Of a stretch of 64,000 nt of DNA, positions 10,308 through 21,876 are shown in pieces. The position numbers were made by a program, and so were the translations under genes. Under the pieces are notes generated by a model. The model did not search any database. It saw only the letters and a program-made list of their open reading frames with translations, and was not told the origin of the DNA. The DNA lies in the NCBI GenBank assembly GCA_032629725.1, contig JAFEVB010000001.1, positions 1,364,001 through 1,428,000 of the forward strand, given 5' to 3'. Position 1 is the stretch's first letter, and the number at the start of each line of letters is the position of its first letter. This DNA comes from Gremmenia infestans (lineage: Eukaryota; Ascomycota; Leotiomycetes; Helotiales; Hamatocanthoscyphaceae).

Positions 10308-13300
10308 CCCTTCACCATATATTGATCCCTCCTGGCCTGTTTCTGCCAAGATGGATGGACGTGGATTCGTTAATTGACAGGATTTAAGGATGTTGTTCAA
10401 ATTAAAACTCTAGATATTATATATCTTCACCCCGGGAATTCAATAAGCTGCTTTTATCTATACCTCACATGATTATGGAATTCTAAACAATCAAGATAGA
10501 AGGGAATACTCATGCTCACCGAACGTACAACTTTCCAGCGGCTTTAAGCCACGTGTGGGCGGTACAGTATATAGATCACGAAATATGGGAAGATCTCTAG
10601 CGGGTGTAATATTAGAACAGGACAAAGAGTTTCTGGTGCATCCCTATGTAGGTCTCAGGTACGACGTCCTTGCTCTATCGCTCTAGCATATAGACAGACA
10701 ACGCTTGCTAGATGATTCGAGTAGCACAAAATTTGGAAGCGGCTACTCTGTGTTCATTTAAGATGAAGATGAAGATGAAATATGTATTTTGTACATGTAT
10801 GACAGCGAAACATGTATAACAGCGAAACAGACTCACAGCGGGAGGAGGCATGATGTATTTCTTGAAATAAAGTGCAATGGGTGCGTGACTTCGAAGTCTT
10901 CTTATTTGATGCTTTTGTATACGCATTTTGCAAGGAGCAGTGGCATTATCAAGATTTGATGCGAGGATGGTATTGTCTTGCTGTTTGACAATGATTCAAT
11001 GGCGGGGTATATAGTAATGGATAAATCGACCAAATGATAATGTTCAATCCGAGACAGACAGCATTGACTGAACAAGGCTGCATCTCTACGACAAAGCCTT
11101 GGGAGAGGGCTGTAGATAAACGTTGCTAATGAACTGCCGCATGGAGCATTCGAGTTTTGCCTAATATCATATCTGCAATCAGCAATCAGAGAGGGGTAGG
11201 ATTGAGAGCTGCAGATGTACCGAGGTAGATTTAGGAATGAGGGGATGAGGTGATTTATGTCTCACAGATATAGATGAGCCTCGCTTTTATTCCTCCGAGT
11301 ATGGAAAGGAGAATTAATTAGAGTAGAGCACTGTAACGCTTATTCATTTGTTATGAAAGACGGAACAGCTAATGAGATGGAGAGTGATACGAACAATAAG
11401 CGTGCATGGCACAGAAAGGGCAAGAGGCATGTTTTGTTGCATATCGTAAAATGCAGAGGCCTGACATGTTGTTACATTTCGACTGAGAGCTGTGCACCAG
11501 TGCACGTGTTCTGACGATCTTCTCTTGTTCGAGGGTCGCGTGCGTTACCTGATGACTCACGTGACACTATCCTTGGTCTCGCTTTTAGTCCTAACTTAAA
11601 CGCGAAACGCGCTCTCCACGCGTTTTCACACCACACCACACCCTCCTAACCTTGCACTTTACTCAGCTGGAGCGCAAGCTTCAACTCAGCTCGGACCAAA
11701 TGCTCGGCCCCTACAACCACGCTCTTAATCTCGCAAAAGCTGCTAATATAAAACCCTGTCAAAATCTTAAAATTATACATGGGCTTTTAATTGGATGCTC
11801 GGAAGAGATTCAAAAGCCGAAGCCGGGGATGCATAATTTTTATCTGTCCGAAGGCGGTGAAGTGGGGTGGCAGAAAAACCAGTGCAGGGTTTTCTTCTTC
11901 TTCTTCGAGCTTGTAGATGTGGAGAAGGTCATTTTACTTCGTATTTTAGAGATTGTGGTTGGAGGGATAAGTGGGGTAGAAGAAGGAGATTTTTAGAGGT
12001 AATTAGATTTTAAGGCGTTGGAATGGTTTAGGTATTGGAAGTATAATTTGTTTGTATATTGCTCGTGTGATGTGAAGTTGTGAATATGTGAAGATGGCGC
12101 ATAAGCGGGTGATAGAGGGGTGCATTCGGGAGTTGTGAAAATGCGATCGATGCGATAAGGCTCCTCAGGTGTGGCTGGTGAGATGGATAAGATTGCCGTA
12201 TGATTGTCTCTTTCAGGATGTTTTGCGACTTTGAATAGATGAGTCATGAGACCATGATTAAATCCGCTCTTAAAAGCCACGCAGAAGTTAAGCTTGCAAG
12301 GCAAAATAGAAGATGCGAGAGAAAAACTAATCAGATTTTCGAAATCTGCTTGCTGACATCAGAGGCGTTTGTGAGTTATAAGCACTATTGGACTAAGTCG
12401 GCGTCGGCCTAATGAATGAAAGGTGTAAGGGGAACGAATAAGTGCAGCCGTGCAGCCGGAATTGATGCTTGGAAGTTGAGAAGATATTGTTAAACGGTAT
12501 TGTTATTGGTGCCTTCGTACAATACAGCTGAATAATGGACCTCGAATTCTGAAACAGCAAAGACACTTTATATGTAGGCCAAGATATGAGCCTCATCCAT
12601 CGAGAACTCAGCCCTGATAACGGATCTATCATGATATCAGAATACTATGCGCAGCAACACTGCCTTTTTCTATCTACCTTGTCGTGACTGGGATTCGTAG
12701 TCCCAGTACTCTGATACTTCTACCTGTGCCTTTCCAAGCGATCTTGTCCATCAACGCGGCCTGCAGCTGCGGCGTGTAAGAAAAGCAAATCGAGAGGATG
12801 ACAATGTTTCTTACTTCTATGTGACGACGACTGTTCATACATTGTCGCAGCTTTGCAGATCCTCCGCAAAGTGAGTGCCTCGTCTATAACCTCCATCTAA
12901 ATGATACTATAACCTAGGAGAGTTGTACGTTCTTGTCTGCGAATAATAGCGAACCGTATTTCCATGTTTAGATATAAGTGAGGCTGCAAATGCTTCAGCC
13001 ACCTCGACGTTGAACTTCGTGACGGATTTCCGGAGTGCACAGACCACCTCATGATTGCAAACCACAGCTAAGATAGAAGATCAGAGTGACCTTATTTATG
13101 TTATAAAACTAATTTTGTTCAAAGAAAATCTCATAATTATGTCTAAGCTCCAAGTATGTATAATTAGAAACGTTTGACATAAATAACGGTATAAAATTAG
13201 ACGTTTTCGGCAGCGGGTGGTTTTGAAATTACCATCTCAGCGCCAAGACACTAGGCTTGAATTGTGAAAAGCGCATATCCTATCACCAAACTCATCAAGA

Positions 13301-13586
13301 CCGAACATCCGCTCTTGTCTTCCACACGGCGCAGGCATCATCACTTCTTCTTCTTCTTCCTCCTCCTCCGTTACGACTACCACCAACTATTCTATTCTAC
13401 CTCGACCCCCTCGCCGCCGCTCTCAATATCGACTTCATGTGCAGCTCATAGCATCGACCAACACCAAACTCCTTTCCAATATCCATCCTCATCTGCTTCT
13501 CACAAACCCTCGCCCATCCGCGCCTCCCGTGAAACGCCGCCCACTCACCACCAAGTTCGACCGGCCGCAAACTCCTCTCTCTGGCC
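10308..13586. other. Long intergenic region with AUR1 upstream sequence
   Basis: No gene can be supported over most of this stretch. An ACGCGT box lies near 11617 beside a CACCACACCACACC run. A pyrimidine-rich tract of CTTCTTCTTC type at about 13340-13372 lies in the presumed 5' leader of the AUR1 gene. One weak ORF (11700-11996) is listed separately. Confidence 0.5.
11700..11996 (+). CDS. Weak small ORF
   Basis: An ATG-initiated frame of 98 codons follows a plausible promoter (ACGCGT, CACACC repeats at 11600-11645). The first half looks moderately protein-like (GPYNHALNLAKAANIKP), while the second half contains a phenylalanine run from a TTC repeat and may be noise. No homology is recognised. 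Confidence 0.15.
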   Translation: MLGPYNHALNLAKAANIKPCQNLKIIHGLLIGCSEEIQKPKPGMHNFYLSEGGEVGWQKNQCRVFFFFFELVDVEKVILLRILEIVVGGISGVEEGDF

Positions 13587-15003
13587 ATGCCCGACTCTTT
13601 CTACGCGGCGAGTTCGCCCACAACATACACAAAATCAAAATTGCCCTTCTCGTGGGCCTCGATACCGAATCCCATACCTCGCAGATATCGTCGACGGTTA
13701 CGGTCCAAGTTCCGCTCCGCACAATCACCCGCCTCAGCTATTGCCTCTATCGAGACCTCCTTTAACCCCAAGGACTCGATACGTGCGCTGCGGAATCATC
13801 GATGGTCCATTTATGACGGGCATTACTTAATACTCATAATACTCGCCATATTCTCGCTGTCAATCAGTCAGGCACCAGGACCACTGGTGAAAACGGGAGC
13901 TGCAGCTTTGCTCATGCTTGCGCTGCTCATGCCAATAACGAGACAGTTCTTCATACCCTTTCTCCCTATTGCTACCTGGCTGGTCTTCTTCTTCAATGCA
14001 AGGTATGTCTCCTATTCGGGGTCCAATATTTCTGGGCACTGCGATGGGCAATGATCTGCGGATCACGGACTTCATGAACCCCTGCTGATCATTTTATAGA
14101 TTCATTCCAGCTGAATACCGACCTCATATCTGGGTCAAGGTTCTTCCCGCCCTCGAAAACATATTCTATGGCGCAAATTTGAGTAATATCCTCTCAGCAC
14201 ACCAACATGTTGTTCTGGATGTGCTTGCATGGTTGCCATATGGACTTTTTCATTTTGGAGGACCAGTAGTATGGGCAGCTCTGATGTTCTTGTTTGGACC
14301 CCCGGGGATTGTTCCAGTGTATGCGCGGACATTCGGGTACTTGAACATCCTTGGGGTGACAATCCAATTGCTCTTCCCATGTTCGGCTCCATGGTACGAA
14401 AATATGTATGGGCTCGCACCAGCGAATTACTCTATGCCTGGATCCCCTGCTGGACTTGCACGCGTTGACAAGTTCCTGGGATTCGACATGTACACCAGCA
14501 ACTTCACAGCATCGCCACTAGTGTTTGGAGCCTTCCCATCTCTGCATTCTGGAAATGCAGTTCTAGAGGCTCTTTTCATGAGCTACTGCTTCCCCAAGCT
14601 CCGGCCTGTGGTAATCTTCTACGCAATGTGGATGTGGTGGGCAACAATGTACTTGTCTCATCATTACGCCGTGGATTTGGTCGCAGGTGCATTCCTCGCA
14701 GCCATCGCATTTTACATTTCCAAGATGCATTTCTTGCCCAGGATGCAGATGGACAAGGCATTCCGCTGGGACTACGACTACGTTGAGATTGGTGAAGCGC
14801 CAAGCGGGGGCTACGAATACGGTCTTACGACTCTTGATATCGATTTCCGCAATGATAGCAGCGACGAGTGGACTGTGGGCTCCTCATCCTCCATCTCATC
14901 TGGCTCGCGCAGCCCTGTGGATGAGAGCTCATCGAATTGGGAAGGTGAAACGCTCGCTTCTCAAGCCTCCGATAGCGAACTCTCCGAAGTCATTATCCGA
15001 TAA
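13587..15003 (+). CDS. AUR1: Inositol phosphorylceramide synthase (Aur1)
   Basis: Two exons (13587-14002, 14100-15003) encode 439 residues. The enzyme transfers phosphoinositol from phosphatidylinositol to phytoceramide in the Golgi, an essential fungal sphingolipid step and the target of aureobasidin A. Visible signatures are VLPALENIFYGANLSNILSA, FFPCSAPWYEN-like text (FPCSAPWYENMYGLAP), the PAP2-type catalytic motifs FPSLH (about residue 283) and SHHYAVDLVAG (about 326), and several hydrophobic segments between them. The C-terminal tail after MDKAFRWDYDYVE is Ser- and acid-rich, as in filamentous-fungal orthologues. The splice joins FFNAR to FIPAEYRP in frame. The ATG at 13587 opens a basic, Ser/Pro-rich N-terminus before the first membrane segment. 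The gene is complete. Confidence 0.95.
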
Positions 15004-16408
15004 TTCGAATCATAGCTTAGCATCGTCAGTTGAAATAGAGACCTTTCCAAAGTCATGATTTACGGCTCATCCTGGATATACATGTTACGGCGTTCAGCAT
15101 AGCGATCTACATTTACGTTCGCCAACCCCATTCTTCATTCATCTGGAAGCTCTCGACCCTACAAATCCGACTTTGTATATACATCTCCAACCACCGAACC
15201 TGCCTCGAGAGCTCGGATACTCTTTTTAAGCAAGAGAGAGAATAATGATAATATCACGCTTTATGAGCGGAATTTCGCTTCTTCCTCAACACCACTTTAA
15301 CCTTCGTTTCCCCCACCCCAGTCGCATGGGGGACCTTTTACGTTTGACCTTTTTTTTATACAAAATACCACAATCGCTAGAGTAACCGCCCACTTTTTTA
15401 GGGCTGGGCTCGCAAACTATATATATACTAAACCTTGTTCTTGTATGAATACACTCGCTGAATTGAATGGGATGATAGAATGTGCTGCATGGTCTGGGGT
15501 GTTTTTTGGGTACGGATGGCATGTATGCATGGGATGTGCATTTATTGGGTGGGATGGGATAGTTTCGTGAAGAAGAGACTACATTGATGGGGGGGAAGGA
15601 AAGAAAGGAGGAGTGAGAGGTGTAATTAAGAAAGTAAGGGGAATAGGCGGAGGAGAAAGGAGGTTGTAATGAACGAGAAAGAATAAATGAGAGATTCGAA
15701 CACCAAACTGTCTTTGCACTAAACGTGAATACTATACACTTTTGATACGTTGCGGGATCATGATATGTATGCGGAAAAGAAAGAAATACTCATGCTAATA
15801 GATAGATGAATCTTTCAATCGAGTCAGTGGAACTTGTCGTGGCGGGGTATTATATAGGTAGTATACATATATATACCGCTCTATGTACTTGACTAGATTA
15901 GACTAGATATGAATTAACATCAACCAAGTCGTGTCACCATGTGTTATATCATACATATCGTATCAGAGAGAAAAACAATGTGGCGGATAGGTATGATTCA
16001 TTAACGAGGACAGCAAAAGCACTGCCAGTATGGCTGACATATCATATCATATCGTTTCATATTCCTAGTCCTATTCCTATTCCCATTCCTATTCCTATTT
16101 ATATCCATCCTTAACCATTCATCATCTATGATCGTATTCATGATCTCGTTCGTGCCTTGACTAAACCAATCCCAAAGAAATCCCTGCCTGTGAAGCCAGG
16201 GTAATCGCCTGCCTAGGACTAAAGCTCCTAAATGGGAAAAAGAGAGATGGTCAAATGTTGCGCTTGCTTGCTTAAGCCTTCTTTGTGAAGGCATCGAGAG
16301 GGAAATATCCAGGACCTTGCGAGGTGCTTGCTTTGTAAGCCGCTTCGTTCCTCACCACCACGATTCATCTGCATTTAGCTCATCTCCAAAACGTCGCGCT
16401 CATGCAGA
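15004..16408. other. Intergenic region (two converging 3' ends)
   Basis: This is the 3' flank of AUR1 and of the kinase gene. It includes an imperfect CCTATT/TTCCTA microsatellite at about 16060-16105. No ORF shows coding character. Confidence 0.6.
16060..16105. repeat. TTCCTA-type microsatellite
   Basis: Tandem, slightly degenerate ATTCCT units lie downstream of the CaM-kinase gene, in non-coding DNA. Confidence 0.8.
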
Positions 16409-17735
16409 CTACCGGCCTGAAATCTTGGCTTGCCCCGCACTCCACAGGCCCTTTGTAGTCTCTGCAATCTTCCTCTTCTGTGCCTCGATCTGCGCCTCCG
16501 TCTGCCCCTGACCTGACAGCCGTTCAATACCCCTCATCCGTGTGTCGCCCGCCTGATATGCATCCTGACCCAACTGTCCCGAGCCCGTTACATACCCAGA
16601 ATCCCCCATCTCTACATCGCCCATGCCGCCGACGCCAGAATCGTTGTTAGAGAAGGGCTTGGCGCCTCGAGCCGGGTCGGAGGATTGCACGCCGTCCATC
16701 ATGCCGCTCTGGCCTTCGCGGAGCTTGTTGATGGCGCGCACGGTATCGATTGCTGCATGGAGGGTGCGGCGCGCGTTGAAGTTCTTCTTTACTACTGGTA
16801 GTAGATCACTGCCCTTTCCATCCTTGCCGTCTTTGCTGGTTGTGAGGCCTGCTACGAAGGGGTGGGTGAGCGCTTCGTAGGCTGTCATGCGTTGTGTGGG
16901 GTCGATGGTTAAGCAGCGTTTTATGAATACGCGGGCCTCTAGCGACACGCCGCGCCAGTATTCGATTGGAGTGAAGGAGTAATCGGCGACCAAGATGGCT
17001 TGCATTTCTTCCAGATTGGAGTCCCGGTCGAAAGGTGTGTAGCCGCAGAGAAGGAAGTAGGTTATCACTCCAATAGCCCAGATGTCGACTGGTTTCCCGT
17101 GGCCTGTCTTCTTGAAGATTTCAGGAGCCATATAGCCCGGTGTGCCGCAGGTTGTGGTTAGGACGTGGAATTGCTCTTCGTCCATTATACGGCTGAGACC
17201 AAAATCGGCGATGAGGAGGTCGGCATTGTCTTCTGGGGTGCGGAAGAGGAGGTTTTCGGGCTTGAGATCGCGATGTACGATGCCATGGTCGTGGAGGTAG
17301 GCTACAGCTGAGAGGGTGGCACGAATGAGATCTGCAGCATCGGATTCATAATACGAGCCTTTACGGCAGATGCGGTCGAAGAGTTCACCGCCAAGGGCAA
17401 GATCGGTTACCAGGTAGAGGTTATTCAGGGTCTCGAAGTAATCGACTAGTGTGAGGATGTTTTGGTGCCCCATGGAGACACGCTTCAGTACGGCGATTTC
17501 ATTGCGTACCTAGAGATATTGTCAGCATGAGTGACTTGACTCGCAAAAATGTAAATACCATATGTTCTCTACCTGCCATCAATCTCTTGTTGATCACTTT
17601 GGCAGCATAATATCTTCCCGTATCGATATGCACGCACTCCTTTACCACGGAATATGACCCCGCTCCAAGCGTCTTGCCGGTTTTGTAGCGGCATGCCTGC
17701 ACCTGCGGCCGTCCATCTTGTGGATTGTAGCTCAT
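16409..17735 (-). CDS. Calcium/calmodulin-dependent protein kinase
   Basis: Exons 17735-17559 and 17509-16409 (49-nt intron) give 425 residues. The kinase domain is complete: glycine loop GAGSYSV (about 24-30), Lys46 in YAAKVI, HRDLKPEN at 138, DFG at 161, GTPGYMAPE ending near 189, and a CaMK-style GVITYFLLCGYTPF. After the domain comes KKNFNARRTLHAAIDTVRA, a basic amphipathic segment in the position of the autoinhibitory/calmodulin-binding helix of fungal CMKs. The C-terminal part is Gly/Asp-rich. The protein is expected to be a cytosolic Ser/Thr kinase in calcium signalling. The start choice is supported by MSYNPQDGRPQVQ directly ahead of the domain. There are no missing catalytic residues. 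Confidence 0.92.
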
Positions 17736-18978
17736 GTTGGATATTTACCCAGCCGTGGAGATGCTGCGCACAGTGGATGCGGGAATAGAAATCACCGAGT
17801 CTGAGAGGAGCTGTCAGGAATAGGATGGCGATAAGGAAGGTACGAGTAGAAGGTCGGGAAAAGACGCCGAAATTCGAGGCTCCAAGAGAGGGGAGGGGTC
17901 GGGTCGCCGATAGTATGTATGTACGGTGGACGTGGAGATAGATGGGGGGCGAGATGGAGGGGTCAAGTTGTACAGGATAGAAACTTTCTGTCTGTTGGAA
18001 GGAAGATGAAGATGAAGATGATCCTGCAAAAATAATCTAGACGAACGATATGGCCGTGCAGTACAGTACGAGCAGCAGTGCTGGCTGTGTGGTCTCACCC
18101 TCTGCCCTACGAACTTCAGCCGCTGTGTCTACTGCATAAAGAAAGTATGGAAGAGCTTCTTTTCTCAAAATACTATTATTTCATACCATCCACATCCATC
18201 ACATCTGTCTTTCACGACTTCTCAAGACTTTCACTCATGAGTGGATGTCTTTCTCTTTCTCTCCCCGCTTCCTTCTCCTCATTATTTATGGCAACGGAAA
18301 CGGGTCCATTCTCTAACCAGCCACCGCGTGGCATCGCGCCGCTAACCCCTCATGGTTACAATACCTATTTCCGGGGATTGAAAAGGATTCTCCTCGTTGT
18401 ATCATAACAAATCCTTTCACACAAACGACCACCCACCAGAACGAATGATGCTACACACACACACATCTCGCCATCTCGACTTTCAAAGGTTTGCAAGATT
18501 CTAGTTGATTCCAGTCGAGATGTTTCTTCCAAGTTACCAAGCGGACGTGGAGCCAACATCGGCATGAATATCCGCATTCTGCCAAACCCCACCAGATTAA
18601 CCGCGTGTCAATGCAATAGAACGCGCGGAAAATGGAAAATTTATCTCACTTCTCGTCTGCCAGTTTGATCCCCATCCCTAAATCCTTACGCGAAACTCGT
18701 CGTGGCTGAGGTGACCCAGCCCTAGAGAGCCTGGAGTCTGGCTGGAGAGCCTCAATGCCGCCTCCGTGCGCCGACTACGCAATCATTCTCCATCTGGATT
18801 CGTGTTGTTGGTCTTGTTGCATGTCTTTGCTCACTTCCCGCTCTCTTTCTATTTCCGTTTCTTTTTGTTTTTCTGTTTCTGTTTTGACCTGCATACTGCT
18901 CGCGTTCCTTCGTCTACCCTGTTATTATAACAAGGAAGAAGGTCAATTGCTCTCCTCTGCGTGTAAACGACGTCCAAG
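17736..18978. other. Divergent intergenic region with promoters
   Basis: This lies between the leftward kinase gene and the rightward membrane-protein gene. The right part has a pyrimidine-rich stretch (CTCTCTTTCTATTTCCGTTTC, about 18840-18890), common ahead of fungal starts. The ORFs here are low-complexity. Confidence 0.5.
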
Positions 18979-20376
18979 ATGAACCAAAGAAGACAAGGTG
19001 GGGGAGGACCTGGAGGAGGTGGAGGAGGTGGCCAACAACAAGGAGATCCCAGCCAACTCACCGTTGCGACCTCTAAACCTGTTACTGCTACAACATATGT
19101 CACCTCGACCGCTTATCCACATAACCAACCTACCTCTACCACCTCGAGCTCTGCATCATCGACGCCGACAAGCACCGCGAAGGCATCAAACAAAATCCCC
19201 GTTGGACCAATAATTGGTGGAACAGTTGGTGGAGTCGCAGTCCTTTCTTTGCTTGCAGTTCTGTTGGCATTATGTCTCCGAGGAAGGAAGAAGAAGAGGA
19301 AGGCCCTGGACATGCAAGAGAAGCGTTCGACCGCCGAAAGGACAAGCTACGCAGGAGTGAACTCAGCATTCAGCGGTGTTCCTTTCACACACTCGCCCAT
19401 TCAAGGCCACCACCATAGCAATTCTAGCCTACTACCACTGCCACTCTCCACGCCCGGTACAAGTCCTTACTCGCGCACTGAGATGAGAGGGGGAGAATTG
19501 AGCCCCTACTCGTTAGACAGACACGGCGCAGAGGCAATTCCGTATCCTCCACCAAGCCAAGGCGGATCGACGAGTCCGTACTCGCAGGATAGACACATTG
19601 GAGAAAGGAGTCCATCTTCAATACCTGGAGAATGGCACGGCGGACAGACAAGTCCCTACGCTTTACCCGGCCAAAGGGATAGCCACTTCGAATCAGAACA
19701 CTTCCTTCAAATGTACGGAGAGAACACTTCAACAGCTAGCCGAGAATCACTAGGTCGTATAGACACACAACACCCGAATGACATTGTCTCCCCCATTAGC
19801 CCCCATGACCTCCGCCCTACAGCCACAACATTCACCATTCCCCCCCAAACAGCCGAAGAATCTTTTGATGCCCCACCTGGTATCAGCGTCCCAATGTTCT
19901 TAGCCCCACAAAGGACGAGAGATACGATGGGCTTTCCAGTCGACAGTGACAGCATCCGATCACCAGCAGAGCAACCACATCCCAGCCCCCCCATTGAGCC
20001 CATGCCCCTGAGCTTGCCAACCCGATCTCAGGACCGCGATACAGAAAGAGATTACCAGAACATCCCCGTCGCATCGCCATCACCGGGTCAACCACTGATA
20101 AGCAAAAGTTCCCTGGGTCATCTGATCAGACAGGGAATGACGACGCCAGAACCCAACCTCCTCAAACCAGACCGTACTTTAAGCTCAGAGTTCCAACGCG
20201 AGAGTCCTATATTGGGGAACCGTCATCCTGTGCGTATAGATGCGCCGCCGCCTTCAAGTAAATTGCAGCAGAGCATGATGCGAAATGCTAGTCAGAAGAC
20301 TGTAAGTTCAATGAGCAGTATAGGGCCCATGGTTAGTGATGAGGAGTTAGACCGGTTAGGTGTTGGAAGAATCTGA
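18979..20376 (+). CDS. Single-pass membrane protein, Ser/Thr-rich N-terminus, SPY-repeat tail
   Basis: This is an uninterrupted 465-codon frame. Residues 7-18 are a glycine run, 30-70 are Ser/Thr-rich and probably O-glycosylated, and about 77-100 is one membrane helix with GxxxG-type spacing (GPIIGGTVGGVAVLSLLAVL), followed by the stop-transfer cluster RGRKKKRK. The long cytoplasmic part repeats SPYS and DRH motifs (SPYSLDRH, SPYSQDRH, TSPYALPGQ) and is Pro/Ser-rich and disordered. No N-terminal signal peptide is visible, so either the helix is a signal anchor or an upstream exon is missed. The layout resembles fungal Mid2/Wsc-like surface proteins, but without a cysteine-rich domain, so no function is assigned. 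Confidence 0.75.
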   Translation: MNQRRQGGGGPGGGGGGGQQQGDPSQLTVATSKPVTATTYVTSTAYPHNQPTSTTSSSASSTPTSTAKASNKIPVGPIIGGTVGGVAVLSLLAVLLALCLRGRKKKRKALDMQEKRSTAERTSYAGVNSAFSGVPFTHSPIQGHHHSNSSLLPLPLSTPGTSPYSRTEMRGGELSPYSLDRHGAEAIPYPPPSQGGSTSPYSQDRHIGERSPSSIPGEWHGGQTSPYALPGQRDSHFESEHFLQMYGENTSTASRESLGRIDTQHPNDIVSPISPHDLRPTATTFTIPPQTAEESFDAPPGISVPMFLAPQRTRDTMGFPVDSDSIRSPAEQPHPSPPIEPMPLSLPTRSQDRDTERDYQNIPVASPSPGQPLISKSSLGHLIRQGMTTPEPNLLKPDRTLSSEFQRESPILGNRHPVRIDAPPPSSKLQQSMMRNASQKTVSSMSSIGPMVSDEELDRLGVGRI

Positions 20377-21876
20377 GGTTGACGCGAAGGGCATTGTACA
20401 AGAATCACTCACGGCGTATATATGGCGGGGTATCAGGATGGGGTGTATTAGATGGTATAAATCTGGGCGGCGTCACGGATCTGTATGGTCGGGTTGGGTA
20501 CATAATTCGCGAATACCAGTTGTGTTTTGATTTGCCATCTCTATTCCATTTCTATTCGACACTCTTCACTTTCTGTTAGTGCATTTAATCCTCCTGAATC
20601 GTCTCGCTATTCATTAGACCGGGGCGAATAACTTTCACTCTTCATGTTTAGTCAAGTGGATGATAAGTTTGTACTTTTTCGCAACTCGACTTTATTAGTT
20701 TGATTGTACACCTCATCTCATCTCATTTCAAAATTTCCACTAGCACTTTCTATTTACATCCCATTCAACCAAATTGATATGAAACTTGTCGCAGTGCGGA
20801 ATGACCGAGCAATAGTTACTTATATTTTCTACCTTTTATCTACTACCTTCTTTTCATTTCCTCGCGCCTATGTCTAAGCAACTTAACTCAAACTCAAACT
20901 CCCAACGGACTTTGCTCATCCAATACATTACACTTCTTCCGCATTTACAACGTACAACGCGAAGTTAAAGCCAGACGGGTAAGGGGTTACGGGTTACGTA
21001 CTAGAGGAGCGAAGCGATATGAGTGTGAGTCGCCACGGAGATCGCGCTGCTTCGATGGTATCGGCACTGTTGGATGCGGAGGTGGGGTTTGGTGATTGAG
21101 GTGGTATGGGGAGTGGTGTGGTTGCCAATGTGGTGTTGGATGCAGATGGAGATGAAGGGGTCTCGATACCTGTGCGAACGCGAGGGACTAATGATGCGCT
21201 AGATGCACAGAGTGATATAAGACCATGTGGGAGTTTTCCTATGCTGGGCGGAAGTGGAGGGGCAGGGGAAGGAGGAGGTGCGAATGGGGATGGAATGAGG
21301 GATGTCTACTACGACTACGAGAACGACGTGGATACCAGACAGATACCGCCACAGAATCAGCGCCGTGTCGACTACAACGGGATGTCGAGGTCAATGTCGA
21401 TGCCGATGCTGAACAGACAACAACTCTACAATTATAGCCCATCGCAACGCAACTGAATAATTAGACAAGCTAGTAGGGCCGCGTTAGATGGCTACAGCAT
21501 GCAAGCCAGGTCCAATCTCAGTGCATTACCTCTATCGAATTGGAATGGATATGTTGGGGTACAGCAGGGTGCACGTGGGCATGGAAATGGAAATGGACAC
21601 ATGCCGAATCGGTATTTTTAGCCTAGGAATGGTGGAGGGTTGGGCGGGTATCGGAAGGATAGGAAGGATGGGAGGTATTGATATGTGGAAGGATGGGGAC
21701 AAGGTATGATAAACTTCTATATAATTCACTTCACTAATCCAGACGAAGTACGATTTAATTTGGAACTTGAATATTTATTTATGCATTAACCTTGTCATTA
21801 GTCATATAGTACACCAGGTACATATTTTCAATTTCGTCCTGCGAAATGAAAGAATACAATGCATCACTTACTACTT
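20377..21876. other. Intergenic, one weak ORF
   Basis: This is the 3' flank of the membrane-protein gene and of the leftward unknown gene. A 116-codon frame (21106-21456) rich in Gly, Asp and Ser-Met is the only candidate. It lacks recognisable features and overlaps low-complexity GAT/GGA sequence, so I do not call it. Confidence 0.4.
20640..20760. other. Low-complexity AT/CT-rich spacer
   Basis: Pyrimidine-rich and AT-rich text (CATCTCATCTCATTTC, about 20712-20728) in the spacer after the membrane-protein gene. No gene. Confidence 0.4.

Noticed and set aside
12745..12870. Text resembling a Zn-cluster start (RPAAAACKKSKSR)
   Set aside because: Only one cysteine fits, the frame stops at once, and no downstream domain is present.
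15680..15770. GTTCGAATCTC on the minus strand, like a tRNA B-box
   Set aside because: No A-box, acceptor stem or anticodon arm at the right distance.
18755..18982. ORF with a hydrophobic stretch that might be a signal exon for the membrane protein
   Set aside because: The hydrophobicity comes from a CTTT/TTTC tract, and no splice pair joins it to the gene at 18979 in frame.
21488..21709. Met/Gly-rich ORF
   Set aside because: Arises from ATGGAA/GGAAGGAT low-complexity sequence.
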